A stretch of DNA of 64,000 bases from Azospirillum lipoferum 4B (GTDB lineage: Bacteria; Pseudomonadota; Alphaproteobacteria; Azospirillales; Azospirillaceae): positions 578,501 through 642,500 of the forward strand of contig NC_016623.1 of the NCBI RefSeq assembly GCF_000283655.1, in the 5' to 3' direction. Under the pieces are notes generated by a model. The model was not told the DNA's origin, searched no databases, and was given only the letters and a program-made list of their open reading frames with translations. Both the position numbers and the translations under genes were made by a program. This document shows positions 24,310 through 37,335 of the stretch, piece by piece (the stretch's first letter is position 1; every line of letters begins with the position of its first letter).

Positions 24310-25335
24310 TCAGTCCGCGCCGGTCGAACGGGCGGGCATCCGGGCGGCGGTGGAGCCGCGCAGGATGCAGGTGCCGCCAAGGACGAGGCGGCGGCTGGGG
24401 CGGTCCGGCGCCTCCAGCCGTTCGAACAGCAGGGCCATGGCGGAACGGCCGATGTCCTGCACCGGCTGCTCGATCACGGTCAGGCCGGGGCCGACCAGTT
24501 CGGTCCAGGGTTCGTTGTCGAAGCCGGCGACCGCGAGCCCGTCCGGGATCGACAGGCCAAGCCGCCGGGCTGCCTTCACCACGCCCATCAGGAACAGGCT
24601 GTTGCTGACGACGAAGGCCTCCGGCCGGTCGGGTTCGGCCATCCAGTCGACCACCGCCTCCTCCGCCGCGTCGGCATAGGGGGCGAGGAAACGGGCGGCG
24701 GGCGTCAGGCCGCGGGCGGCCATGGCGGCGCGATAGCCGTCGTGACGCTCCTGGCCGGTGGTGCTGGTGTTGCCGAACAGGCCGGCGATGCGGCGATAGC
24801 CCTGGGCATGCAGATGCTCGACCAGCATCGCCGCGGCGCGCGGGTTGTCGAGCACCACCGCGTCGTGCCGCCCGGTCGGCGCGTTGCGGTCGATCAGCAC
24901 GACGGGGAAATCCAGGTCGAGCCCGTCCAGCCGGTCAAGCGTGCTGCGGGTGGGGGCGAAGATCAGGCCGGTGATCCGCTCCTCCTGCATCAGGCGTAGA
25001 TACAGCTCCTCCCGCTCCGGATTCTCGTCGCTGTTGCACAGGATGACGCGCATGCCGGCGCGGTAGGCCGCATCCTCCACCGCGCGGCTGACGGCGGTGA
25101 AGAAGGGGTTGCGGATGTCCGACACCACCAGGCCGATGGTCTGCGAATGCTGGGAGCGCAGGCGCCGCGCCGACAGGTTCGGGCGGTAGCCGGTGGCGCG
25201 CACTGCGTCCTCCACCCGCTTGCGCAGCGCCTCGCTGACCGGGCCGTTGCCGAGCACGCGCGACACGGTGGCGACCGATACGCCGGCGGCCAGGGCCACA
25301 TCCTTGATGCCGGCGGTTTTTCCCGAGACGCTCAT
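24310..25335 (-). CDS. LacI-family repressor, FruR-like regulator of the fructose PTS operon
   Basis: The protein is 341 residues from the ATG at 25335. An open frame extends further but runs through the promoter region. The N-terminal helix-turn-helix IKDVALAAGVSVATVSRVLG at about 9-28 is textbook LacI family, and the rest is a periplasmic-binding-protein-like sensor (IGLVVSDIRNPFF, AVAGFDNEPW, TVIEQPVQDIG). It is divergent from fruBKA. Two near-identical operators lie between them, which supports repression of that operon with a fructose phosphate as inducer. The inducer is inferred from family knowledge. Confidence 0.88.
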   Translation of the reverse strand: MSVSGKTAGIKDVALAAGVSVATVSRVLGNGPVSEALRKRVEDAVRATGYRPNLSARRLRSQHSQTIGLVVSDIRNPFFTAVSRAVEDAAYRAGMRVILCNSDENPEREELYLRLMQEERITGLIFAPTRSTLDRLDGLDLDFPVVLIDRNAPTGRHDAVVLDNPRAAAMLVEHLHAQGYRRIAGLFGNTSTTGQERHDGYRAAMAARGLTPAARFLAPYADAAEEAVVDWMAEPDRPEAFVVSNSLFLMGVVKAARRLGLSIPDGLAVAGFDNEPWTELVGPGLTVIEQPVQDIGRSAMALLFERLEAPDRPSRRLVLGGTCILRGSTAARMPARSTGAD

Positions 25336-25434
25336 GTCCAGACCGATCGTGTGGGGGATGCCCCGATTGAGGGGGTGCAACCTTAGCGGCGCCGGCCAGG
25401 GATGACCAGGGCGCGGCACATTTCGAGAAGCTCT

Positions 25435-25450
25435 CTGAAAACGTTTCCAG
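25435..25450. promoter_or_regulatory. Putative FruR operator 1
   Basis: CTGAAAACGTTTCCAG is a near-palindrome centred on ACGT, the typical LacI-family core AAACGTTT. It lies 100 bases upstream of the repressor gene and shares its sequence with operator 2. Confidence 0.65.
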
Positions 25451-25535
25451 TGCCTTGGTGTAAACATCCCCCATTTTCGTGCGGCTGACAAGCCGCTCAT
25501 CCCGGAAAAAACCATATGCTGCAACGCAACAAGCG

Positions 25536-25564
25536 TTGACAGCGGAACTGTAATCGTTTTCAGT
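25536..25564 (+). promoter_or_regulatory. Putative fruB promoter overlapping FruR operator 2
   Basis: TTGACA at 25536-25541 is a perfect -35 box. A weak -10 (TTCAGT) follows after 17 bases at 25559-25564. Operator 2, CTGTAATCGTTTTCAG at 25548-25563, reads CTGAAAACGATTACAG on the other strand and matches operator 1 at 14 of 16 positions. Its overlap with the spacer and -10 region fits repression. Confidence 0.6.
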
Positions 25565-25609
25565 AGGTCTCAAGAGTTTACACAAGAACTTGCGGAGGAG
25601 ACGGTCGCC

Positions 25610-28137
<2,528 letters not shown>

Positions 28138-28141
<4 letters not shown>

Positions 28142-29088
28142 CGAAACCGGTCGTCACCGTCACCCTGAACCCGGCCATCGACCAGACCATCACGGTGGAG
28201 GCGCTGAAGCCCGGCAGCGTCCACCGCGCCAAGGCGGTGCGCCACAATGCCGGCGGCAAGGGCGTCAACGTCGCCAGCTGCCTTGCCGACTGGGGCACGC
28301 CGGTGGTCGCCACCGGCCTGCTCGGCAGCGGCAACGCAGCGCCGTTCGAGGCGCTGTTCCAGGCCAAGGGCATCGCCGACGCCTTCCTGCGGCTGCCGGG
28401 AGAGACGCGCGTCAACATCAAGATCGCCGACCTCGCCGCCAACGACACCACCGACATCAACCTGCCGGGGCTGAGCGCCGATGCCGGCGCTCTCGACCGG
28501 GTGCGCGAGGCCGTGCTGGGGCTGCTGGAGCCGGGGACGCCGGTCCTGCTGGCCGGCAGCCTGCCCGACGGATTGCCGGCCGACGCCTATGCCGGGCTGA
28601 CCGCCGATTTCACGGCGGCCGGCGCGCGGGTGGTGCTGGACAGCAGCGGGGCTCCGCTGGCGGCGGCGCTGGCCTCCACCGGCGCGTTGCCCCACTGCAT
28701 CAAGCCGAACCGCCACGAGTTGGAGGATTGGGCCGGCCGGCCGCTGCCGACCGACGCGGATCTTCTGGAGGCGGCGCGTGGCCTGCAGCGGCGCGGCGTG
28801 GCGGTGGTGGTGGTCTCGCTGGGGGCGGACGGGGCGCTGTTCGTCAGCGGCGAGCGTGCGCTGCACGGGCGTCTGCCGCCGGTGACGGCGCTGAGCACCG
28901 TCGGGGCGGGCGACGCGATGGTTGCCGGGCTGATCGCCGCCTTCCAGATGAATGGCGGGCTGGAGGATGTGGCGCGCCTGTCGGTGGCCTTCGCCGCCGC
29001 CAAGCTGGGCTGCTTCGGCCCGAACCTGCCCGATCCGGCGACGGTGCGGTCGCTGGCGGCACAGGTGGCGCTGACGTCGCTTGGCTGA
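28138..29088 (+). CDS. fruK: 1-phosphofructokinase
   Basis: A 316-residue PfkB-family kinase that phosphorylates fructose 1-phosphate to fructose 1,6-bisphosphate. Visible marks are TLNPAIDQT at the start, HNAGGKGVNVA near 38-48 and the C-terminal anion-hole/catalytic STVGAGDAMVAG with its GAGD core. The start is the ATG overlapping the fruB stop. It lies between the two PTS genes in the usual fruBKA order. Confidence 0.95.
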
Positions 29089-29220
29089 TCGGGGCCTACT
29101 GATCCGGGCTGGCCCGATCCGGGTGTGCCGACTTTGCATTGCCGATGGTATCGGACGAGATTGAACACAGTGGACTCAACACAGTGGCAGGGGCGGGACC
29201 GAACCCGCCAGGAGGAAACA

Positions 29221-31002
<1,782 letters not shown>

Positions 31003-31052
31003 CCCCATCCATTCCTGAACCGTTTCCTCTCGGGCGTCCTCCCGAAGCCTTG

Positions 31053-31088
31053 CCCCTCTCCGCCCCGCGCGGGGAGGGGTTTTCTTTT
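31053..31088 (+). terminator. Rho-independent terminator of fruBKA
   Basis: A GC-rich stem-loop (CCCC GCGC GGGG core, extended by CCCCTC/GAGGGG pairing) at 31053-31079 is followed by a T-rich tract at 31080-31088. Confidence 0.8.
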
Positions 31089-31091
31089 TCG

Positions 31092-31117
31092 CGAAAATTC
31101 CGCGCCAGCTTTTGCCG
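31092..31117 (+). promoter_or_regulatory. Flagellar-type conserved motif, site A
   Basis: GAAAATTCCG is followed by CGCCAGCTTTTGCC, ending 46 bases before the ATG of the 105-residue protein at 31163. It is the same element, in the same orientation relative to its gene, as sites upstream of flagellin, the flgKL operon and the flgDE operon. Confidence 0.6.
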
Positions 31118-31162
31118 GCCCGTCCGTGTGATCCGTCACGACATCGCCCGGAGTGACGACCC

Positions 31163-31480
31163 ATGCTCGACGAAAAGCCCGATGTGATGCTGGGCAACAT
31201 GCTGCTGCACGTGAACCTGCTGGCCCTTGGCACGCTGATGACCAAGATGATGGCGGAACTGTTCCGCAAGGACGGGGACCCGGCCGGCAAGGCGGACGAA
31301 TGGCTGCGCCTGTTCGAGGCGACCGCCGCCCAGATGACCTTCGCCGGCGAAACGCCGGAATGGAGCGATCTGACGGCGCAGGAATTCCGCGACGTGCTGA
31401 TGCAGCACATCCACCGCGCCCGCGCCATGGCGCTGGGGGAGGAATGCGATCCGCGCGCCTATCTGCGTCATCACGGTTGA
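31163..31480 (+). CDS. Small protein of unknown function, probable member of the flagellar regulon
   Basis: A 105-residue acidic, mostly helical soluble protein with no signal peptide or membrane segment. It is rich in Met, Leu and Glu (MLGNMLLHVNLLALGTLMTKMM). GGAG lies 9 bases before the ATG. No known family is recognised. It is placed in the flagellar set for two reasons: the shared promoter-like motif just upstream, and the following gene being a TPR protein of the kind found with flagellin glycosylation. It could be a small chaperone, but that is inference. Confidence 0.6.
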   Translation: MLDEKPDVMLGNMLLHVNLLALGTLMTKMMAELFRKDGDPAGKADEWLRLFEATAAQMTFAGETPEWSDLTAQEFRDVLMQHIHRARAMALGEECDPRAYLRHHG

Positions 31481-31633
31481 GTCCGCCGCATCCATTCTGG
31501 CCGACGACTAAAGTGAAGCCCCTGCGATAAGAAAAATTGCGCAGTCGCGCAGGAGTTCTCCGCCGCTTCCGTACCAACGAACAGATGCGGTTCTGACACC
31601 GCAGACCAGTTCATTGACGGAACGGCGACGACC

Positions 31634-33943
31634 ATGGACGGGAACGCGACACGGCGTACCGAAGGCCTTCTGCGTCTTGCGGTCCAGCATCACAATGCCG
31701 GACAGATGGAGCGGGCGGAGCGGTTTTACCGCGAAATCCTGCGGATCGACCCGTCGCACGGCGACGCCGCCCATCTGCTCGGCCATATCGTCTTCCAGGA
31801 TGGGCGCCGCAAGGATGCCACCCGGCTGTTCGACACGGCGGCCCGTTCCAACATGCTGGTCGGCTCCTACCATCTGGTGCTGGGACAGGCGCTGATGGAG
31901 GAGGGGCGGGCGGAGGCGGCACTCGCCAGCGCCCGCCGCGCGCTGATCCTCAACCCCGACGACGCGGACGTGCTGTGCCTGCTGGGGGCCATCCTGGGAA
32001 GGCAGGGGCGGCCGGCGCCCGCACTTCGCTGCTACCGCACCGCCGCGCGGCTGGTGCCGGGTGCCGCCGAACCGCGGTTGGGCATGGGGCGGGCGCTGGA
32101 GGATTTGCGGCAGGCGGGCGCCGCACTCGGCTGCTACCGGCTGGCGGCACGGATGAGGCCGCAGGACCCAGCCATCCGCATCGCGCTCGCGAATGCGCTG
32201 CGCCGCTGTGGCCTGCTCGGCGAAGCGGCATCCGCCTATCGCGAGACGCTGCGGCTGGGCGTCGACAACGCCTCGGTCTGGGCCAATCTGGGCGCCACGC
32301 TGCAGGGGCTGGGCAGGCTTTCCGATGCGGAGGCGGCTTATGTCCAGGCTCTGCGCCGCCAGCCCGACCATGCCGAGACCCGCAACAATCTGGGCCTGCT
32401 GCTGCATGCGCAGGGTCGCCACGCCGACGCGCGGCAGCGGTTCCGCGCCGCTCTGGCGCTCGATCCAGCCCATCTGCCGGCGCTGGTCAATCTCGGCCTG
32501 GCGGAAGCGGCGCTCGGTCGCTACGACCTTGCGGAACGGTGGCAGCGCCGCGCCATCGCCCGCGACGGCCGTCAGGCCGAAGGCTGGAACAACCTTGGCA
32601 ACGCCTGCAAGGCGCAAGGACGGCGCGAGGAGGCGGAAGACTGCTGGAAACGCGCATTGGCGCTGAATCCCGCCTTCGCCGACGCGCTCGGCAATCTCGG
32701 TGCGAACCTCTCGGACAAGGAGGAGTTCGCGCCGGCAGTGGTGCAGGTGCGCCGCGCTATCCGGCTGCTGCCGGGCCATGCGCCGCTTCATGCCGTTCTG
32801 GCCTATGCGCTGAACGGCGCGCAGCGGACGGCGGAGGCCGGGGCCGCCTGCCGCCATGCGCTGGTGCTCGCCCCGGCGCTGGCCGATCCGCTCTGCACCC
32901 TTGGGCTGGCGGAACAGCGGCAGGGCCGTGCCGATGCCGGCCGCTGGTTCGAGCGTGCGGTCACCTCGGCCCCCGGCCATGCCCTGGCCCGCTTCAACCG
33001 CGGGCTGCTGTCGCTGGAGCGCGGGGCGCTGAGCGACGGCTGGGCCGACTATGCCTTCCGCTTCAAGGCGGGGCGGGTGCGTCCCGAACGGCGCTTCACC
33101 ATCCCGGAATGGACCGGCCAGCCGCTGGCCGGCAAACGCCTGTTCGTCTGGCGCGAGCAGGGGGTGGGGGACGAGTTCCTGTTCGCCTCCTGCTATCCCG
33201 ACCTGATCAAGCTGGCGGGAAGCGTGGTGATCGAATGCGAGCGCCGGCTGGTTCCGCTGTTCGCCCGCTCCTTCCCCAAGGCCACCGTGCGCGCCGAGCA
33301 GCCGCCTTGCGGACTGGTGGAGGCGGAAACCGTCGACTGCGACTATCACATCCCGGCCGGCTCGGTCCCGCGGCTGCTGCGGGAGCGGCTGTCGGCCTTC
33401 CCGGCGCGCTCCTGCTGGCTGTTCGCCGACGGCGGCCGCGTCGCCGATTGGCGGGAGCGGCTGGACGGCGCCGGCGACGACCTGCGCGTCGGCATCAGCT
33501 GGCGCAGCCAGCTGATGACCGCCGACCGCCGCGGCGCCTATCTGCCGCTGGATGCCTGGGGACCGGTCTTCGCCGTGCCCGGCGTCACCTTCGTCAACCT
33601 GCAATATGACGACTGCCGGCGCGAAATCCTCGATGCGGAAGGCCGCTTCGGACAGCCGATCTATGGCTGGACCGGGCTGGACCTGCGCGACGATTTCGAA
33701 GAGACGGCTGCCCTGGTCTCGGCGCTCGACCTCATCATCGCGCCGGCCAATTCCGTGGCGGAGCTGGCCGGTGCGCTGGGTGTGCCGGTCTGGCGCTTCG
33801 GCCATCGCGACTGGACGCAACTCGGCACCGGGGGGCGGCCCTGGTATCCGTCGATGCGCCTGTTCCAGCCGCTGGCCGGCCAGGGCCTGGAACAGGCGAT
33901 GGATCGCATCGCGGCGGAGCTGCGGCGGGTGGCGGGGCGCTGA
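31634..33943 (+). CDS. TPR-repeat protein with C-terminal GT9-like domain, possible flagellin glycosylation factor
   Basis: A 769-residue protein. Residues ~10-490 hold about thirteen TPR units of 34 residues, with recurring A/G-Y-L-P patterns such as AETRNNLGLLLHAQGRHADA and AEGWNNLGNACKAQGRREEA. The last ~250 residues (FTIPEWTGQPLAGKRLFVWREQGVGDEFLFASC to LIIAPANSVAELAGALGVPVW) match the glycosyltransferase-like tail of TPR proteins seen near flagellin genes. A role in glycosylating flagellin or another surface protein is likely. It follows the 105-residue protein by 153 bases and converges on the small gene after the ECF sigma factor. Confidence 0.75.
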   Translation: MDGNATRRTEGLLRLAVQHHNAGQMERAERFYREILRIDPSHGDAAHLLGHIVFQDGRRKDATRLFDTAARSNMLVGSYHLVLGQALMEEGRAEAALASARRALILNPDDADVLCLLGAILGRQGRPAPALRCYRTAARLVPGAAEPRLGMGRALEDLRQAGAALGCYRLAARMRPQDPAIRIALANALRRCGLLGEAASAYRETLRLGVDNASVWANLGATLQGLGRLSDAEAAYVQALRRQPDHAETRNNLGLLLHAQGRHADARQRFRAALALDPAHLPALVNLGLAEAALGRYDLAERWQRRAIARDGRQAEGWNNLGNACKAQGRREEAEDCWKRALALNPAFADALGNLGANLSDKEEFAPAVVQVRRAIRLLPGHAPLHAVLAYALNGAQRTAEAGAACRHALVLAPALADPLCTLGLAEQRQGRADAGRWFERAVTSAPGHALARFNRGLLSLERGALSDGWADYAFRFKAGRVRPERRFTIPEWTGQPLAGKRLFVWREQGVGDEFLFASCYPDLIKLAGSVVIECERRLVPLFARSFPKATVRAEQPPCGLVEAETVDCDYHIPAGSVPRLLRERLSAFPARSCWLFADGGRVADWRERLDGAGDDLRVGISWRSQLMTADRRGAYLPLDAWGPVFAVPGVTFVNLQYDDCRREILDAEGRFGQPIYGWTGLDLRDDFEETAALVSALDLIIAPANSVAELAGALGVPVWRFGHRDWTQLGTGGRPWYPSMRLFQPLAGQGLEQAMDRIAAELRRVAGR

Positions 33944-33958
33944 CCGTACGCGGAAAAG

Positions 33959-34237
33959 CTACATCAGCCGCGTCGGCTGATCGCCATCCTCGTCGAAGCC
34001 GCGTTCCGAGGGCGGCAGGCGGAAGGCGGCGGCGAAGATGCGGTCGGCGAGGCCGGGCGGGGGGCGATCCTCCGACCGGCCGAGCGCCAGTTCCATCGTC
34101 ACCATCTCGTCCAGCATCGCCTGCGCCTTGACCGAACGCAGAAGAAGGCGCCGCGCATCCCGGGCCGCATCGGCGGGCCAGAGTGCGAGGTCGCCCCCGT
34201 GGCGATCGAGCCGATCGCGAAACTCCTCATCCGTCAT
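33959..34237 (-). CDS. Small protein coupled to the ECF sigma factor, possible anti-sigma factor
   Basis: A 92-residue soluble protein starting at the ATG at 34237, which lies inside the end of the sigma factor gene (11-base overlap). The N-terminus RLDRHGGDLALWPADAARDARRLLLRS follows a pattern known from short alphaproteobacterial proteins encoded beside ECF sigma factors. No zinc-finger HxxxCxxC and no membrane helix are seen, so it would have to act as a soluble inhibitor or adaptor. Its last codons contain a perfect 7-base inverted repeat (33963-33969 and 33975-33981), which may form part of a terminator between the convergent genes. Confidence 0.65.
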   Translation of the reverse strand: MTDEEFRDRLDRHGGDLALWPADAARDARRLLLRSVKAQAMLDEMVTMELALGRSEDRPPPGLADRIFAAAFRLPPSERGFDEDGDQPTRLM

Positions 34238-34967
34238 CGAATGAATCCCTGGCCGCCTGCGCACTGGCGCGCAGCAGCAGCCGGAGCTGCTGGCGCGCAC
34301 GTTTCAAAAGGGATTCTACAGCACCTATGCTGATTTGCATAACGCTCGCGATGTCGGCGTTGCTTAAATTCTCGTAATAAAACAACGTCACCGCGGCGCG
34401 CTGCTGCGGGGTCAGCTTGTTCTGGGCATCCAGGAGGCGCGCGGCGACCTGCCGGCGGTGGATGGTGCTCACCGCGTCGGGCGCGGCGTCCGACGGTTCC
34501 GCCACCGCGTCCAGATCCTGGCCGACAGGCCGCCTCTTGTGGTCGATGCAGCGGTTCACCACCACCCGGTAGAGCCAGGTGGTGAAGCGGGCGCCGCCGT
34601 CGTCGGTCCATTGGGCGCGGCGTTGCCAGACCTGCAGGAAGGCATCCTGCACGACGTCCTCCGCCTCCGCCTCGTTGCCGGTCAGGCGGCGGGCCAGCGC
34701 ATAGGTGCGCTTCAGGTGGCGGTGGACCAGGCGCCGGTAGGCCGTCTGGCTGCCGGACCGGATCTGCGCCATGAGCGTCTCGTCCGGCTCCTCGCCCAGT
34801 GGAACGATGGCGCCGGCGGGGGTCCCCCGCGTCACCTCGCCGGTCATTGCCAGTCCGCGATTGGCCAGTCCGCGATTGGCCAGTCCGGAATCGGCCAGTC
34901 CGGGATCGGCGCGCCCGCAGTCGTCCGACCGGCGCCTGGCATCAAGCCGAGAGTCCGCCATGAGCAT
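34227..34967 (-). CDS. ECF-type RNA polymerase sigma factor in the flagellar cluster
   Basis: A sigma-70 family protein of about 246 residues. Region 2 is clear (LVHRHLKRTYALARRLTGNEAEAEDVVQDAFLQVW), with the FTTWLYRVVVNRCID block after it. Region 4 is clear (LTPQQRAAVTLFYYENLSNADIASVMQ, then VESLLKRARQQLR). There is no region 3, as expected for ECF factors. The start is uncertain between ATGs at 34967 and 34961. Either lies inside fliS, so translation is coupled. The N-terminal ~45 residues carry four copies of a five-residue repeat (GLADS/GLANR type). Its tie to fliS suggests that it controls late flagellar genes. Confidence 0.85.
   Translation of the reverse strand: MLMADSRLDARRRSDDCGRADPGLADSGLANRGLANRGLAMTGEVTRGTPAGAIVPLGEEPDETLMAQIRSGSQTAYRRLVHRHLKRTYALARRLTGNEAEAEDVVQDAFLQVWQRRAQWTDDGGARFTTWLYRVVVNRCIDHKRRPVGQDLDAVAEPSDAAPDAVSTIHRRQVAARLLDAQNKLTPQQRAAVTLFYYENLSNADIASVMQISIGAVESLLKRARQQLRLLLRASAQAARDSFDDG
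34849..34908. repeat. 15-bp tandem repeat, four copies, in the sigma factor N-terminus
   Basis: The unit gccagtccgcgattg occurs exactly at 34849-34863 and 34864-34878, then with two changes each at 34879-34893 and 34894-34908. It is in frame and encodes repeated GLA-N/D-R/S-type pentapeptides between the start and region 2. Copy-number change would keep the frame. Confidence 0.85.
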
Positions 34968-35421
34968 GATCCATCGTTCTCCCGACGACGGATGCATGCG
35001 GCCCTTTGGCCGGGGCACCGACGACAGTGGAAGGCCCGCCGCGTTCTGCGGCGATGGCCTGCCAGGCCTTCAGCATGAAGGAGGTCTGGCTGATGAGTGA
35101 GTCGCAGGCCGCAACCGGATCCTTCCGGCTGGCGGCGGCGCCCGCCTGTGCGATCAGCCGGCGATAGAACCGCCGGAGCGTCCAGGCAACATCCTCATAT
35201 TTGTCGAAAATTAGAATGGAATCAAGACCCGCGAACACCATCACGGCGCGCTGGATGGCCACATGATGGTCTTCGAAGCGGCGCGCGGCCGCGGCGTCGC
35301 GGGCGGCGTGCAGGTGGATCATCGCCCGCTCGTAAAGCCGGACCACGGCGACCAGCGGCGGCACCGTGCTGTTGGCGACGGCATAGGCGTTCAGGGCTTT
35401 CGAATAGGCGGAGTTGCGCAT
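34942..35421 (-). CDS. fliS: Flagellar protein FliS, flagellin export chaperone
   Basis: A 159-residue protein with the FliS layout: AYAVANSTVPPLVAVVRLYERAMIHL near the start, then helices with FAGLDSILIFDKYEDVAWTLRRFYRRL and a C-terminal aromatic KAWQAIA. FliS binds the C-terminus of flagellin in the cytoplasm and prevents premature polymerisation. It is longer than usual by about 30 residues because of a Gly/Ala/His tail that overlaps the sigma factor start. It follows fliD by 70 bases. Confidence 0.85.
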   Translation of the reverse strand: MRNSAYSKALNAYAVANSTVPPLVAVVRLYERAMIHLHAARDAAAARRFEDHHVAIQRAVMVFAGLDSILIFDKYEDVAWTLRRFYRRLIAQAGAAASRKDPVAACDSLISQTSFMLKAWQAIAAERGGPSTVVGAPAKGPHASVVGRTMDHAHGGLSA

Positions 35422-35491
35422 GGCGCCGGGTCCTCGTGATGGGGAAGAGCCTTGCTTTCGGAAGGGCTGGGGTCGGTCGTACTGAGACCGC

Positions 35492-37177
35492 TCAGCTGTC
35501 GTCGTCCTCGCTGTAGGTCAGCTGTTTCAGCAGCAGGGCCGCGGTTTCGGCCGCCGCCTCCAGCCGGGCGTAATAGGCGGTCAGCGTCGTGCGGTAGGTT
35601 TCGGCCTTGGTGCGGATGTCGTCCGACCGGCTCTGCAGGGTGGTGTCCTGGGCCTCCAGGTCGTCGATGGCGGTGGTGAGGTCGCTGTCGTAGTCGGCGG
35701 CCGCAGCATCGATGGCGCTGTACAGCGTGTCGGCCAGTCCCTGGGAGAAGTCGACGTCGACGCTGCCGCTGCTGCCGGTGTAGACGAGCACGATGCCCTC
35801 ATAGGCCGTGCCTTCGGCGCCGATGATGCGGTTGCCGCTGACGGTGAACAGGCTGCTGTCGCCATCGACCGAGGCGGAGGTCAGCGTCCCGTCCTCGCCC
35901 CGGACGATGTCGAGGGTGAAGGACTGTGGCGTCTGCGCGGTTTCGTAGCGCAGCAGGGACAGCTGGCTCGACGAAGACGTCATATTGAGGCCGAGCAGCT
36001 GCTTCACTGCATCCAGGTCGGAGCTGAGGACGCTGTTCAGCGTGTCCTCGTCCAGCTCCAGATTGTTGGTGCTGTCGAACGTGATGCCGAGGGAGGCAAG
36101 GGACAGCACGGTCCCGTCGTCAGTGGCGATCGTGGTGTTCAGCGCGCTCGATACCGACTGCGTGATCTGGCGCAGCAGGCTGTCGGCGAACAGCGTCGCA
36201 TCCTCGCTCGCCTCGCCGTCCGAGGTGGTCGATTGCTGGGTGACCACGAAGTCGCGATAGGCGTTGTAGGCATCGACGAAATCGGTGATCGCGGTCTTGA
36301 TCGACGACAGGTCGGTCGAGATCTCCATCGAGACCGCGGTGTCCGGGCTGGCGCTGTAGAGATTCAGCGTCACGCCCTCGATGGCGTCGTCGATGGTGTT
36401 GGAACTGCGGGTGATGGTGACGCCGTCGATCTCGACGATGGCGTCCTGGACCGCGACCAGTTCGTTCTTGATCGCGCCGTCGTCATCGGTGAGGCCCAGC
36501 GAGGACAGCACCCCGTCGCCGCCGTCGGTCAGCGTGATCTCTTCGCCGGTGTTGTTGGCGGTCAGGATCAGCTGATAGCCGCTGTCGCTGACCTGCACGA
36601 TGCTGGCGGTGACCCCGCTCGTCGATTTCTGGGAGTTGATGGCATCGCGCAGGTCGGTCAGGCTGTCGTCGCTTTCCATCGAAATGGTCACGGCGCTGCC
36701 ATCGGCCGCCTGCAGCGTGAAGCTGCCGGAATACCCCATCGCGTCGGTCTTGCTGCTGGCGCTGTCGGCGGCGATCTTGTGCTTCGTCGCGATCTGCTGC
36801 ACCACCACCGAATAGGTCCCGACCTCGGTATCGTCGTCCACCGTCGCGCTGAACACGTCGTCGTCGCCGATATAGGCGGCGCGCTGGCTGAACAGGTTGC
36901 TGGAGGCGCCGGTCGATGTGCTGCGGTTGCGCAGACCGTCCAGCGATTCGTTCACCGTCTGCAGAAGGTCCTGCAGGTCGGTGTAGGCGGTGATCTTCGC
37001 CTCGTTCGCGGTGATCTTGGCGTCGATCCGGTCGGCCTTGGTCAGGCGCGCGTTGACCTTCGCCTCGATCAGCAGGGAATAGTCGATTCCCGTGCCGGAA
37101 TCGCTGGAGGTCAGCGCCGAATAGCCGGTGCTTGCGGCGGTGGTCGTCGTGCTGGTGGTCGAGGTGACTGTGGTCAT
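35492..37177 (-). CDS. fliD: Flagellar hook-associated protein 2, filament cap FliD
   Basis: A 561-residue protein. The N-terminal region has GIDYSLLIEAKVNARLTKADRIDAKI, the FliD_N pattern that follows a Ser/Thr-rich leader. The central D2/D3 part is rich in Ser, Thr and Asp. The C-terminal FliD_C coiled coil ends in LTAYYARLEAAAETAALLLKQL. Export is by the flagellar type III route, so no signal peptide is expected. The ATG at 37177 was chosen; another ATG nine codons upstream cannot be excluded. It lies between fliC and fliS, the standard order. Confidence 0.93.
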   Translation of the reverse strand: MTTVTSTTSTTTTAASTGYSALTSSDSGTGIDYSLLIEAKVNARLTKADRIDAKITANEAKITAYTDLQDLLQTVNESLDGLRNRSTSTGASSNLFSQRAAYIGDDDVFSATVDDDTEVGTYSVVVQQIATKHKIAADSASSKTDAMGYSGSFTLQAADGSAVTISMESDDSLTDLRDAINSQKSTSGVTASIVQVSDSGYQLILTANNTGEEITLTDGGDGVLSSLGLTDDDGAIKNELVAVQDAIVEIDGVTITRSSNTIDDAIEGVTLNLYSASPDTAVSMEISTDLSSIKTAITDFVDAYNAYRDFVVTQQSTTSDGEASEDATLFADSLLRQITQSVSSALNTTIATDDGTVLSLASLGITFDSTNNLELDEDTLNSVLSSDLDAVKQLLGLNMTSSSSQLSLLRYETAQTPQSFTLDIVRGEDGTLTSASVDGDSSLFTVSGNRIIGAEGTAYEGIVLVYTGSSGSVDVDFSQGLADTLYSAIDAAAADYDSDLTTAIDDLEAQDTTLQSRSDDIRTKAETYRTTLTAYYARLEAAAETAALLLKQLTYSEDDDS

Positions 37178-37335
37178 GGCGACGGTAATCCCCCGGATGG
37201 TCATCCTTCTCCGGCTGCCGGTATCGCGGCGGCCGGGGAAGGATGAGCGCGGCGGTTGTAGAGGCCGCCGGATGGCGGCGCCCCGCGGTGATGTGAGGCT
37301 GGGCGGGGCGCGCCGGCGCGGCGGCCGGCCAACCG

